From positions 81,115-145,114 of the forward strand of contig CAYYQN010000007.1 of NCBI GenBank assembly GCA_964473865.1: a stretch of 64,000 bases of DNA, given 5' to 3'. The stretch comes from CAIMUX01 sp964473865. GTDB lineage: Bacteria > Eisenbacteria > RBG-16-71-46 > CAIMUX01. The notes beneath the pieces were generated by a model. The model searched no databases. It worked only from the letters and a program-made list of their open reading frames with translations, and was not told the origin of the DNA. How positions within the stretch are numbered: position 1 is the first letter of the stretch; the number at the start of each line of letters is the position of its first letter. Positions 1 to 8,176 of the stretch are shown here, in pieces. Position numbers and translations under genes: made by a program.

Positions 1-301
1 CCCGCAAGAGCGCCGCCGCCTCGGCGACGCCGCGCACCAGCAGCACGGTGCGCGCGGGATCGAGATCCATCCCCCCGGCGGCGGCCTCGAGCGGGACGAT
101 CCGCACCCGGCATTCGGGTGGCGCGGCCGCGGCGTGCAAAAGCTCCGCCTCCGGGTCGGCCGCCAATCGATCGTCGGCAAGCAGGTAGGTCGCCGGCCCC
201 AGCCGGCCGCCCCACCCCAGGACAACCTGCCCGTGCAACAACCGGTCATCGACCCGGAAGAGCAGGAACGAGCGCCGCCGCGGTCCGTCGGGGGCGCTCA
301 C
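1..301 (-). CDS. PTS EIIB, mannose/sorbose family (partial, C-terminus off window)
   Basis: Phosphocarrier EIIB of the mannose/sorbose PTS family, which accepts phosphate from EIIA on a histidine. The reading frame starts with a GTG at 301 and runs off the left edge after about 100 residues, so only the N-terminal part is visible. The family hallmark RVDDRLLHGQV lies at residues 16-26, with His23 as the predicted phosphorylation site. The GTG overlaps the TGA of the EIIA gene (GTGA), so translation is probably coupled. The family is well known; the substrate, and whether membrane EIIC/EIID subunits exist, cannot be seen here. Confidence 0.85.
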   Translation of the reverse strand, partial: MSAPDGPRRRSFLLFRVDDRLLHGQVVLGWGGRLGPATYLLADDRLAADPEAELLHAAAAPPECRVRIVPLEAAAGGMDLDPARTVLLVRGVAEAAALLR

Positions 302-693
302 GAGAGCGACCGTACGCCGTCGCGGCCCTTGAGCAGGAGCCGCTCTCCGAGCTCCGCGAAGGAGACACGATCCCGATGGTAGAAGACCTCCAGGAGCATC
401 GGCAGGTTGACGCCGGTAAGCGCCAGCGTGTCGTTTCCCCGCTCGGCGCGATACAGCCGGCAAGCGTGGCCGCAGCTTCCGCCCATGAGGTCCGCCAGGA
501 ACACGACCGGCCCGGCGTCTCCGGCCGCAGCGCGCAACGCTTCGACCAGGCCTTCCAGGGAGGCGCCCTCGTTCGAGACGACCTCGACCCCTTCCTGGGG
601 ACCGAGAATCGACTCCGCGGTGCGCACCAGCTCGCGGCCCAGCGCGCCGTGGGTGACCAGAACGACCCGGACCACGCCCGCTTCCTGGCTCAC
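298..693 (-). CDS. PTS EIIA, mannose family
   Basis: Cytoplasmic EIIA (ManX N-terminal type, 131 residues) that relays phosphate from HPr to EIIB. It opens with a beta strand followed by VTHG, in which His15 is the expected phospho-histidine. A later MGGS and the closing VNLPMLLEV segment also fit the family. I chose the GTG at 693 because it overlaps the hprK stop (GTGA) and places His15 at the usual distance from the N-terminus; an internal GTG six codons on is possible. Its position directly after hprK and before EIIB suggests a PTS phosphorelay controlled by HPr kinase, perhaps regulatory rather than transport-linked. Confidence 0.88.
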   Translation of the reverse strand: MSQEAGVVRVVLVTHGALGRELVRTAESILGPQEGVEVVSNEGASLEGLVEALRAAAGDAGPVVFLADLMGGSCGHACRLYRAERGNDTLALTGVNLPMLLEVFYHRDRVSFAELGERLLLKGRDGVRSLS

Positions 694-1658
694 TCCAGAT
701 CGTCCTTGGCCAGAATCTCCAGGTTGGCCTTGCGGCGCAGGAGCTGGACCAGATTGTCGCTGAAATGCTCGGCGGGATTGTACCCGTACGACTTGACCAG
801 ATAGTTCAGGGCGATCGTCTCGGAGATGACGGTGATGTTCTTGCCCGGGAAGAGCGGGACCGCCACCAGCGGGATCTGGACTTCGAGGATGGTCGAAAAC
901 TGGTCCACCAGCCCCAGCCTCTCGTAGTCCTCCTTGCTGTCCCATTCGCGGAGATTGACTTCCACCTCGACCCGCTTCTGGACGCGAATGGCGCGAATGC
1001 CGAAGATCGCCTGGACGTCGATGATGCCGATCCCCCGGATCTCCATGCAGTGGCGCAGCAGCTCGTTGCCGCTGCCGATGAGGACGTTGGCGGCGCGCCG
1101 CTTGATCGTGACCACATCGTCGGCCACCAGGCGGTGTCCCCGCTCCACCAGGTCGAGGGCGCACTCGCTCTTCCCGATGGCGCTCCGTCCGGTGAACATG
1201 AGCCCCACGCCGTAGACGTCCACCAGCGTGCCGTGCACGGTGGTGGTCGGGGCAAAGAGCCCTTCCAGGAACTCCTGCAGCTTGTGGATGAACTCGGTGG
1301 TGGCCAGCGTGGTGCGCAGCACCGGGATTCCCCGCTGGCGCGCCATTTCCAGGAGCGGCGCCGGCGGATCGAGCTTCTTGCTCACCAGCACGCAGGGAAT
1401 GTCGAAGTTGAGAATCGGCTCCAGAGCCGAACGCACCTTCTCCTCGCTCAGGCGGCGCAGGTAGATGATCTCGGTCGCGCCGAAGACCAGCACCCGTTCC
1501 CAGAGGAAGTTCTCCAGGAAGCCGACCAGGGCCAGCCCGGGACGATGGACGTCACTCGTGGTAATCGGACGGCGACCGGTGGGATCGCCGGTAAGACACT
1601 CGAGCTGGAGTTGCCCGCGCGCCTTCTCCATCAGCTCGGAGACTGTGATTCCGGCCAT
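690..1658 (-). CDS. hprK: HPr kinase/phosphorylase
   Basis: Bifunctional enzyme that phosphorylates and dephosphorylates a serine of HPr, setting PTS and carbon-regulation state; 322 residues, normal length. The N-terminal half (about 1-130) is the DRTGG-like regulatory domain. The C-terminal kinase domain has the catalytic His near residue 142, a P-loop GRSAIGKS at 157-164 and the HPrK signature MEIRGIGIID at 205-214. The P-loop has Ala where most family members have Gly. It lies downstream of rpoN-hpf, an arrangement familiar from proteobacteria, and its TGA overlaps the EIIA start. A 168-base spacer with no clear signal separates it from hpf. Confidence 0.96.
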   Translation of the reverse strand: MAGITVSELMEKARGQLQLECLTGDPTGRRPITTSDVHRPGLALVGFLENFLWERVLVFGATEIIYLRRLSEEKVRSALEPILNFDIPCVLVSKKLDPPAPLLEMARQRGIPVLRTTLATTEFIHKLQEFLEGLFAPTTTVHGTLVDVYGVGLMFTGRSAIGKSECALDLVERGHRLVADDVVTIKRRAANVLIGSGNELLRHCMEIRGIGIIDVQAIFGIRAIRVQKRVEVEVNLREWDSKEDYERLGLVDQFSTILEVQIPLVAVPLFPGKNITVISETIALNYLVKSYGYNPAEHFSDNLVQLLRRKANLEILAKDDLE

Positions 1659-1826
1659 GCGCGTTCTCTCCCTCCGCCGGTCACCAGCGGGTCGTCGGAC
1701 GGCACTCGGCGCCCCGCGCCCCCCGGTGGTCTCCCGGGGCCCCCCGGCCGGAGCCGGGAAGGCGGAACCCTGACGGCGGCGCCCCCAGCGGACGCGGTCA
1801 TCCGGGGTCCGCCTCGATGCGGGACT

Positions 1827-2369
1827 CTACTCCGCTTCCACCAGACCGAAATTGCCGTCCGGCCGCAGGTGCACGCAGCAGACCTTTCCGGTTCGCACAT
1901 TGGGGAACAGGAGCAGGTCCCAGTCCTTCTCCCGGAGCAGCGAGATGGCATCCACGACGCTGAGCGGGCGGGAGTGGTACTGGGGTCCCCGCACCACCAC
2001 CGGACTGAACTCCTCCTCCGTCTCGACCTCGGGGAGATCCTCTTCATCGACGACGGCAAACGAGGGGATCAGGCGGATCGTCTTGCGGGTCTTGCGGCGC
2101 GCATTGAGCTTCTTCAGTTGCCGCTCCATCCGCTCGACCACCCCATCGATCGAGGTGAGCATCTCCTCGGACTCTTCCCGACTGACCAGGTCATTGCCGT
2201 CCGCGTGCAGCGTCAGCTCCGCGATGTTCCGATACTTCTCCACCGCCAGCACGAGGTGGGCTTCCATCGCCCCCTCGGCATAGCGTCCCAGCTTGGCCAA
2301 TCGCTTCTCCGCAGTGTCCTTGACCTCGGCGGTGAGCTTGTAGCGACGTCCGGTCGTCGTGATCTCCAT
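1827..2369 (-). CDS. hpf: Ribosome hibernation promoting factor, long form
   Basis: Ribosome-associated inhibitor of the HPF/RaiA family, 180 residues. The N-terminal domain (about 1-100) starts METTITTGRR-like (MEITTTGRRYKLT) and binds the 30S decoding region in known homologues. An acidic linker (about 112-130) leads to a C-terminal dimerisation domain (about 131-180) with the family-typical RPLSVVDAI segment. The two-domain architecture is the long form that dimerises 70S ribosomes into 100S particles in other bacteria. It starts 9 bases after rpoN, a conserved gene neighbourhood. Confidence 0.93.
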   Translation of the reverse strand: MEITTTGRRYKLTAEVKDTAEKRLAKLGRYAEGAMEAHLVLAVEKYRNIAELTLHADGNDLVSREESEEMLTSIDGVVERMERQLKKLNARRKTRKTIRLIPSFAVVDEEDLPEVETEEEFSPVVVRGPQYHSRPLSVVDAISLLREKDWDLLLFPNVRTGKVCCVHLRPDGNFGLVEAE

Positions 2370-2378
2370 GATGCCTCC

Positions 2379-3881
2379 TCAGGAAGGACTCCCCGGTCTT
2401 GCGCGCCGCCCCGCGTCGCCCGCCCGTGGCCGGACCCGGGGTCCGGCCGGCGTACGGCGCCGCGGCGCCCTCTCGATTCGCATCGAAACCCTGTACTTGG
2501 TCACCGTTCGCCGCGCGATGCGGATCCCTGCCTCCGCCAGGCGGCCGGTGATCTCCACGTCGGTCAACGGGCGCGCCGAATCTTCGCCGCCAACCAGGGC
2601 GCCGATCCGCGCGCGCACCGCCCGCGCGGACGTTTCCGGCCCCTCATCGGTGCAAAGCCCACCCGAGAAGAAGAAGCGCAGAGGCAGGAGTCCGCACGGC
2701 GTCTGCGCGTGCTTGCCGCGCACCACCCGGGCGACCGTCGACGGGTGCAGCCCCAGGCGCTCCGCCACCGTCCGCAAGCTCATCGGCCGGAGACAGGCAG
2801 TGCCGCGCTCAAAGAACTCCGCTTGTTCCTCCAAGATGCACTCCATGACCCGAACCAGGGTGCCGCGTCGGCGCTCCAGCGCCCGCACCATGCACCGCGC
2901 GGCGGCCAGCCACTCGCGCCGCGCGGCCTGCGTGGCCGGGTCTGCGTCGGCCTCGGCCCAGGTCCGTCTCCACGCCGCGCAGCGCACGCGGGGAACGGCG
3001 TGGTCCTCCGCCTGCACCCGCCAGCCTCCGTCCATCCGCTGGACAGTGAGGTCCGCATCAATGTAGCGCACCGGACCGCCGCCGACCAGTCGTCCCGGGT
3101 GGGGCCGCAGGATGCGGATTTCCGCAAGCGCCCGCCGCACCGCCGCCGGGCTCGCGAGAAGGCCGCGGGCCGCCCGTTCGCGCCGGCCCGCCGCCAGTTC
3201 CGCGAACCGCTCCGCCACCAGTCGCCAGGCGAGCGACCCGCGCCGGCCCCGGGCTTCGAGTTGCAGGAGGAGGCAGTCCTGCAGGTCGCGCGCGGCGATC
3301 CCGGGCGGGTCCAGCGTCCGCAGGATCCGGAACGCTTCCGCCGCCGCGGCGGCGGGCAGGCCCGCCTCGCGAGCCGCCGTCTCGGGAGCCAGGCCGAGAT
3401 AGCCGCGCTCATCGAGACAGCCGATCAGGTATTCGCCCGCCCCCAGGACGGCGGGGTCGCGCGCCTCGATCCGAAACTGCGCGCGCAGGTGCGCGGCGAG
3501 GGTCGTCTCCGCCGGCGCCTCCGGCGACACGGCGGTGCGGGCCTCGAGCACACCTCGCGGCAACGCCGGTCCCGACCACCACCCATCCGGCTCCCCCTCG
3601 CCCTCATCCCCGGCCGGCGCCGAGAACTCGTCGCGCGGCGCGGCGTCGCCCCCGCCGTCCCCGCCCTCCGCTCCGTCGATCCGCGGAGCACCCGGCTCCC
3701 CGGCGTCCGCCGGGGCCGCCTCCTCGTCGATCTCCAACAGCGGATTCGCCGCGACCTCCCGCTCGACGCGGGCCCGAAGCTCCGGCAGCGGCAGGTGCAG
3801 CAGTTCCAAGGACAACTTCACCTCGGGCGTCAAGGCCAGCCCGGCCCGAGGGGCCAGACCGAGCGTCAACCGTCCCCCCAT
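2379..3881 (-). CDS. rpoN: RNA polymerase sigma-54 factor
   Basis: Alternative sigma factor recognising -24/-12 promoters and needing AAA+ activators; 500 residues. Region I spans roughly 1-50 but is Leu-rich rather than Gln-rich. A long acidic, Gly/Ala-rich region II follows (about 50-120), then the core-binding region. The helix-turn-helix MSLRTVAERLGLHPSTVARV lies around 365-385 and the RpoN box, ARRTVTKYR, at 456-464 (Thr where Ala is usual). A basic tail of about 36 residues after the box is longer than normal. The order lptB-rpoN-hpf is the classical one. Confidence 0.96.
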   Translation of the reverse strand: MGGRLTLGLAPRAGLALTPEVKLSLELLHLPLPELRARVEREVAANPLLEIDEEAAPADAGEPGAPRIDGAEGGDGGGDAAPRDEFSAPAGDEGEGEPDGWWSGPALPRGVLEARTAVSPEAPAETTLAAHLRAQFRIEARDPAVLGAGEYLIGCLDERGYLGLAPETAAREAGLPAAAAAEAFRILRTLDPPGIAARDLQDCLLLQLEARGRRGSLAWRLVAERFAELAAGRRERAARGLLASPAAVRRALAEIRILRPHPGRLVGGGPVRYIDADLTVQRMDGGWRVQAEDHAVPRVRCAAWRRTWAEADADPATQAARREWLAAARCMVRALERRRGTLVRVMECILEEQAEFFERGTACLRPMSLRTVAERLGLHPSTVARVVRGKHAQTPCGLLPLRFFFSGGLCTDEGPETSARAVRARIGALVGGEDSARPLTDVEITGRLAEAGIRIARRTVTKYRVSMRIERAPRRRTPAGPRVRPRAGDAGRRARPGSPS

Positions 3882-3912
3882 GTGCGCCTCCCTCCTCTTC
3901 CGCCCTGTCGGT

Positions 3913-4758
3913 TCACAGCCGGAAGTTCTCCCCGAGGTACAATTTCCGCGCCTGGGGATCGGAGGCGAGCTCCTGCGCGTTGCCGGTCAGGAGAATCCGC
4001 CCTTCGAACATCAGGTAGGCCCGATCGGTGGCTCCGAGGGTTTCCCGCACGCTGTGGTCGGTGATGAGGACCCCGAGCCCGCGCCGCTTGAGGGAGAGGA
4101 TGATCTGCTGGATCTCGCCCACCGCGATCGGATCGATCCCGACGAACGGCTCATCGAGAAGGATGAACGAGGGCTCCGTCACCAGCGCCCGGCTGATCTC
4201 GGTCCGCCGGCGTTCTCCGCCCGACAGGTGCACCCCCTTGCGATCGCGCAGATGGAGGATGTCGAGATCGCGCAGCAGCTGCTCGCAGCGTCGCTTCCGT
4301 TCGTCCCGGGTCAACGGCAACGTCTCCAGAATCGCCATCACGTTGTCCCACACCGTGAGCCGTCGGAAGATGCTGGGCTCCTGGGAGAGATAGCCGAGGC
4401 CGCGCCGGGCCCGGCGGAACATCGGCAACCGCGTGATGTCCACGCCGTTCAGAAGGATGGTGCCGGCGGTCGGCGGGAGCAGCCCGGTGATCATGTAGAA
4501 GGTGGTGGTCTTGCCGGCTCCGTTGGGACCCAACAGCCCCACGACTTCGCCGGGCTCGACGATCAGGGATACGTTGTCGACGACCCGGGTCTTGCCGTAC
4601 TCGCGCACCAGGCCGCGCGCCTCGAGCGCCCTGATCTCCTTCGGCTCCGGCGGCGGACCGCTCCGCTCGGCAGCCTTCGCGGCGGCGGAGTTCGCGGGCG
4701 GGGACGGCGCCACTCTCGCGGCGTCGGCGCGCTCAGCGGGTCCTGGTCCCTGGTCCAT
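3913..4758 (-). CDS. lptB: LPS export ABC transporter ATPase LptB
   Basis: Cytoplasmic ATPase that powers LPS extraction from the inner membrane with LptF/LptG. It has Walker A GPNGAGKTT, the Q-loop, signature LSGGERRR, Walker B ILLDEP followed by FVGIDP, and the switch His in LITDHSVRET. The C-terminal YLGEXF-like YLGENFRL is typical of LptB. I chose the ATG at 4758, which overlaps the end of lptC by 26 bases; an in-frame ATG at 4782 is also possible. The first 40 residues are an Ala/Pro-rich extension not found in E. coli LptB. No lptA lies between it and lptC. Confidence 0.96.
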   Translation of the reverse strand: MDQGPGPAERADAARVAPSPPANSAAAKAAERSGPPPEPKEIRALEARGLVREYGKTRVVDNVSLIVEPGEVVGLLGPNGAGKTTTFYMITGLLPPTAGTILLNGVDITRLPMFRRARRGLGYLSQEPSIFRRLTVWDNVMAILETLPLTRDERKRRCEQLLRDLDILHLRDRKGVHLSGGERRRTEISRALVTEPSFILLDEPFVGIDPIAVGEIQQIILSLKRRGLGVLITDHSVRETLGATDRAYLMFEGRILLTGNAQELASDPQARKLYLGENFRL

Positions 4759-5386
4759 CCATCTCCTCCCGAATCCGGGCATCGTCCTGGTCCCGCACCT
4801 CGGCCCGCACCTCGCGGAGCACCGTATACCGTTCCAGCCCGGGATCGGCCTCGAATCCGACGCCGGTCATCACGTCACCCCCGCGAGTGAAGCGGAAGAA
4901 CGTCTCCGTGGTGATCCGTTCCTCCTTCGGCTCCCAGCGCAACATCTCGGTCTCGAGCGTTTCCGCGCGCGGCGTGGTGACCACGACCGAATCGCGCGCG
5001 ACCAGCGCCTTGGTCTTTTCGTCCACCTCGCCGCGACGGCTGGTCAGGACGGAGCGCGGATGCTCCTCGCCGTCATAGAACCGGACGACCATCGAGTCCA
5101 GTTGCGTCGGAACCCCCGGCCCGGCGTTGACCGCCCGCTTCGCCCGGAGAACCCACAGCAGCCCCTTCACGCTGGTGGCCCGGAGGGTAAAGCCGTCGAT
5201 CACCTGTCGCGGTCCCTTCTCCGTTCCCGCCCCCGGATCGGCCGGAGGCTGCGTCTTCTTCCCGCACCCGATCCCCAGCAGCAGCATCACCAGAACGACG
5301 GCCGAAAGCGAACGCCGGCCCGGCAGCCGGCATGTCTCGCACCAGCCATCGGTCGTGGAACCACGGCCACTGATCCGGCGACTCAC
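4733..5386 (-). CDS. lptC: LPS export periplasmic component LptC
   Basis: LptC-family protein that hands LPS from the LptBFG complex to LptA. After a basic stretch comes a hydrophobic segment ending in LLLGIGC (Cys at 5266-5264), which reads as a lipoprotein signal instead of the usual bitopic anchor. The mature part has the LptC pattern with repeated short beta strands (GFTLRATSV...WVLRAKRAV...). The start is uncertain: the GTG at 5386 is the only normal start giving a complete signal, while CTG at 5326 would give an ideal 21-residue signal. Either start lies inside the upstream acyltransferase frame. Confidence 0.82.
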   Translation of the reverse strand: MSRRISGRGSTTDGWCETCRLPGRRSLSAVVLVMLLLGIGCGKKTQPPADPGAGTEKGPRQVIDGFTLRATSVKGLLWVLRAKRAVNAGPGVPTQLDSMVVRFYDGEEHPRSVLTSRRGEVDEKTKALVARDSVVVTTPRAETLETEMLRWEPKEERITTETFFRFTRGGDVMTGVGFEADPGLERYTVLREVRAEVRDQDDARIREEMDGPGTRTR

Positions 5387-6251
5387 GGATCCACTCCTCC
5401 AATACCCGGGACAGCCGCTGCGTGACCTCCCGCACCACCGCCGCCGAGTCGGTCTCCCCACCGAAATCCGCCGGATCGATCGCGGCGTCGAAGCGCACCT
5501 GCATCCCGCCCGGACGATACCTCAAAGAGGCCGGAACGATCGGCGCGCGGGCGGCCAACGCCAGGCGCGCCGGCCCCGGCGCTGCGCGGCACTCCTGTCC
5601 GAAGAACCGGCACGCCACCGAGTCGCCGCGGGGCACGCGGTCGAGCAGGACACCCAGAATCTCGCCTCGCCGCAGGGCGCGCAGGGCGCGCAGCGGCGGT
5701 CCGTCGGCGGAGATCCCGCGCACTCCCGCCCGCTCCCGCCGGGAGCGGACGAAGCGGTCGAGGCGCGCCTCCCGAAACGGGTGATAGATCACCCAGACCG
5801 GAGTTCCGAGCGTCGCGAGCCAGGCCCCGAGGACCTCCCAGTTTCCCAGGTGCCCGGTAACCAGGAGCACGCCCCGGCCTCGCCGCAACGCCCCCTCCAG
5901 GTGCGGCCGGCCGACGACCTCGAAGCTCGCCAGCGCCGAGTGAGACAGACGGTCCAGGTGCAGAAAGTCGGCCCCCGCCCGCCCGACCCAGCGAAAGACA
6001 CGGCGCCCCACTCCGCCGATCCAGGCGTCGGTCGCGTCGGGATATGCCCGGCGCAGGTGTCGGAGCGTCCGGCGCCGCAGGCGCGGCAGAAGGGCCCAGG
6101 CGATCGCCCCGCACACCGCGCCCGCTCTTCGCGCCGCCCCGGGGGGCAGAGTCGCAAGCGGAAGCAAGACAACGCGCAACAGCCAGAACCTGAGAAGGCG
6201 TCGAGGGGCGGCCGTCGTGCGCTCGAACGACCGGTGCAACCCTGCCGGCAT
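5073..6251 (-). CDS. Lipid A biosynthesis acyltransferase, LpxL/HtrB type
   Basis: Inner-membrane acyltransferase adding a secondary acyl chain to Kdo2-lipid A. A hydrophobic N-terminal anchor lies at about 20-55. The catalytic HX4E motif is HLGNWE at 134-139, and DRVPRGD near 204-210 plus the closing PDQWPWFHDRW (292-302) match the family. Homologues normally end shortly after that Trp-rich segment, yet this frame stays open to 5073, adding about 90 Gly/Arg-rich residues that overlap lptC in another frame. The extension is therefore doubtful. It starts 15 bases after kdsD, in the place often occupied by kdsC. Confidence 0.88.
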   Translation of the reverse strand: MPAGLHRSFERTTAAPRRLLRFWLLRVVLLPLATLPPGAARRAGAVCGAIAWALLPRLRRRTLRHLRRAYPDATDAWIGGVGRRVFRWVGRAGADFLHLDRLSHSALASFEVVGRPHLEGALRRGRGVLLVTGHLGNWEVLGAWLATLGTPVWVIYHPFREARLDRFVRSRRERAGVRGISADGPPLRALRALRRGEILGVLLDRVPRGDSVACRFFGQECRAAPGPARLALAARAPIVPASLRYRPGGMQVRFDAAIDPADFGGETDSAAVVREVTQRLSRVLEEWIRESPDQWPWFHDRWLVRDMPAAGPAFAFGRRSGDAAAGDRVREEDAASGRSGGGNGEGTATGDRRLYPPGHQREGAAVGSPGEAGGQRRAGGSDATGLDGRPVL

Positions 6252-6266
6252 GAGCGGACCGTCCTC

Positions 6267-7262
6267 TCATGCCCGCTGCCGGTGGCGAAGGCAGTCGTGC
6301 AGGTGGATCACCCCCTCGGGGCGGCCATCCGGATCCAGGACCACCAGCGAGGTGATCGGTCCGGCGGGATTCCCCTCCATGCGCGCCACGGCGGCCGCGA
6401 CCAAGGCCTCCCGTTCGATCGTCCGCGGATGGCGCGTCATGACCTCACCGACGCGGAGCGGATCGATCCGCTCGTGCCCGTGAATCGCGCGCCGCAAATC
6501 GCCGTCCGTGAGCACCCCACAGAGCTTCCCGGAAGCATCCACGACCGTGGTCATCCCGAGCCGCTTCCCCATCATCTCGACAATGGCGTCACGCAGGGAG
6601 GCGTCGGCGCGCACGCAGGGCAGTTCGCTTCCCGAATGCATCAGGTCCTCCACCCGCAGCGTCACCATCCGCCCGATGAGTCCGCCCGGATGGAGCCACG
6701 CGAGGTCGGCCGGTTCGATCCCGCGCGCCGCGTAGACCAGGGTGACGAGAAGATTCCCCAGCGCCTCGAAGACGGTCACGCTCACGGTCGGCACCTCGGC
6801 CAGGGGCCCGCTCTCCACGAGCGGACCGGTGTCCAGGCTGACCCGGGCCGCCCGCGAGAGAGTGGAACCGCCGCGCGCCGTCGCCACCACCAGCGGAATC
6901 TCCAGACGCTCGACCGTCGGCAGGAGCCGCAACAGCTCCTCGCTTTCCCCGCTCTTGGAGAGGAACAGCGCGACATCCGCGACGTCGAACAGACCCAGGT
7001 CGCCGTGCACCGCCTCGGTCGGATGCACAAAGAACGAGGGGGTGCCGGTGGAGCGGAGCGAAGCGGCGATCCGCTGCGCCACGATCCCGGACTTGCCGAC
7101 CCCGCTGACGAGCACGCGGCCGCGGCACGCCAGGATGAGCTCCACCGCGGCGGACACGGCGCCGCCGTCCACGAGCGGGCGGAGCATCCGAAGCCCGGCC
7201 TCCTCCGCGTCGAGCAAGCGGTGCGAGAAGTCGAGCCAGGCGGCGCGGGAAAGCGCGTTCAT
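6267..7262 (-). CDS. kdsD: Arabinose-5-phosphate isomerase
   Basis: Converts ribulose 5-phosphate to arabinose 5-phosphate, the first step of Kdo synthesis; 331 residues. The SIS domain (about 30-185) has VSGVGKSG and LSKSGESEE, the phosphosugar-binding motifs. Two CBS domains follow (about 210-325), as in KdsD/GutQ. The ATG at 7262 overlaps the kdsA stop (ATGA), deciding the start over an upstream in-frame one. It sits between kdsA and the lipid A acyltransferase. Confidence 0.95.
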   Translation of the reverse strand: MNALSRAAWLDFSHRLLDAEEAGLRMLRPLVDGGAVSAAVELILACRGRVLVSGVGKSGIVAQRIAASLRSTGTPSFFVHPTEAVHGDLGLFDVADVALFLSKSGESEELLRLLPTVERLEIPLVVATARGGSTLSRAARVSLDTGPLVESGPLAEVPTVSVTVFEALGNLLVTLVYAARGIEPADLAWLHPGGLIGRMVTLRVEDLMHSGSELPCVRADASLRDAIVEMMGKRLGMTTVVDASGKLCGVLTDGDLRRAIHGHERIDPLRVGEVMTRHPRTIEREALVAAAVARMEGNPAGPITSLVVLDPDGRPEGVIHLHDCLRHRQRA

Positions 7263-8176
7263 CGCGTCTCTCCGTCGCGGGCGGCGGAGTCGGGGTCTGC
7301 TTCGTCCCACGCTCCCTGCGCCACCGGATCGGGCCGGTCGATCCAGCGGGCCTGGAGCCGTTTGCACTCCGACATCTCCTCGAGGAAGGCCGGCACGCCC
7401 GCGAGCGGGAGCTGGGTGGAGGCGTCGGAGAGCGCCCGCGGCGGGTCGGGATGGGTCTCGAGGAAGAGCCCGTCGGCGCCGGCGGCGATGGCGGCGCGCG
7501 CCAGGGTACGCGCGAACCGGCGATCGCCGCCCGTCCCCGGATGCTGCAGGGAGTGGGTGGCGTCGAACACCACCGTCGCCGGCAGCCGGCGCAGGAGCGC
7601 GAGCCCGCGCATGTCGACCACCAGATCGTGGTAGCCAAAGCTGGTGCCGCGCTCGGTCAGCCAGACCTCCCGATCGGGGGCGACGGCGCGGACCTTGTCC
7701 AGGATCCGGCCGCAGTCGTCCGGAGCCAGGAACTGCCCCTTCTTGATGTTGACCACCGGGCCGGCCCGCGCCGCGGCCTGGATCAGCGCCGTCTGTCGCG
7801 ACAGGAACGCGGGGATCTGCAGCGCCGCACAGACCTCGGCCGCGGCCGCCACCTCGGTGGTTTCGTGGACGTCGGTCAGGACCGGCAGGCCGAGCTCATC
7901 CCGCACGCGCCGCAGCGCGGCGAGCCCGGCGGCGTCGCCCAGTCCGGAAAACGAGCCGAGGGCGCTCCGATTGGCCTTGCGGTACGAGGCCTTGAACACG
8001 AGGCGCACCCCCAGGCGGGAAGCCGCCTCGCGCAATGCGCCCGCGACCTCGAGGAGCATCCCCTCCCCCTCGATGATGCACGGGCCCGCGACGACGAGAA
8101 GCTCGTCCGGCGCGAGCCCGCGGCCCAGCACCCGCGCCTCCCGCCTCCGCAGCGCCCGCGCCGGATCGTCAGACAC
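7259..8176 (-). CDS. kdsA: 3-deoxy-8-phosphooctulonate synthase (metal-dependent class)
   Basis: Condenses phosphoenolpyruvate with arabinose 5-phosphate to Kdo-8-phosphate; 305 residues. Motifs include GPCIIEG, FKASYRKANRSALGSFSGLG (62-80), TDVHE, VNIKKGQFLAP and FDATHSLQHPG. Cys33, His208, Glu240 and Asp251 align with the four metal ligands of the metal-dependent class exemplified by Aquifex (E. coli has Asn instead of Cys), so I infer a metalloenzyme. The GTG at 8176 overlaps the end of pyrG by 8 bases and gives the usual length. Confidence 0.96.
   Translation of the reverse strand: MSDDPARALRRREARVLGRGLAPDELLVVAGPCIIEGEGMLLEVAGALREAASRLGVRLVFKASYRKANRSALGSFSGLGDAAGLAALRRVRDELGLPVLTDVHETTEVAAAAEVCAALQIPAFLSRQTALIQAAARAGPVVNIKKGQFLAPDDCGRILDKVRAVAPDREVWLTERGTSFGYHDLVVDMRGLALLRRLPATVVFDATHSLQHPGTGGDRRFARTLARAAIAAGADGLFLETHPDPPRALSDASTQLPLAGVPAFLEEMSECKRLQARWIDRPDPVAQGAWDEADPDSAARDGETR

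Noticed and set aside
765..4064. Very long open frame (about 1100 codons) on the plus strand opposite hprK, hpf and rpoN
   Set aside because: It is antisense to three well-conserved genes, has no recognisable domain and an Arg/Pro/His-rich composition expected of the opposite strand in GC-rich DNA.
5073..5386. Frameshift joining the acyltransferase to lptC as one gene
   Set aside because: LptC has its own signal peptide with lipobox, and a fusion of a cytoplasmic-face acyltransferase to a periplasmic lipoprotein domain would be topologically odd.
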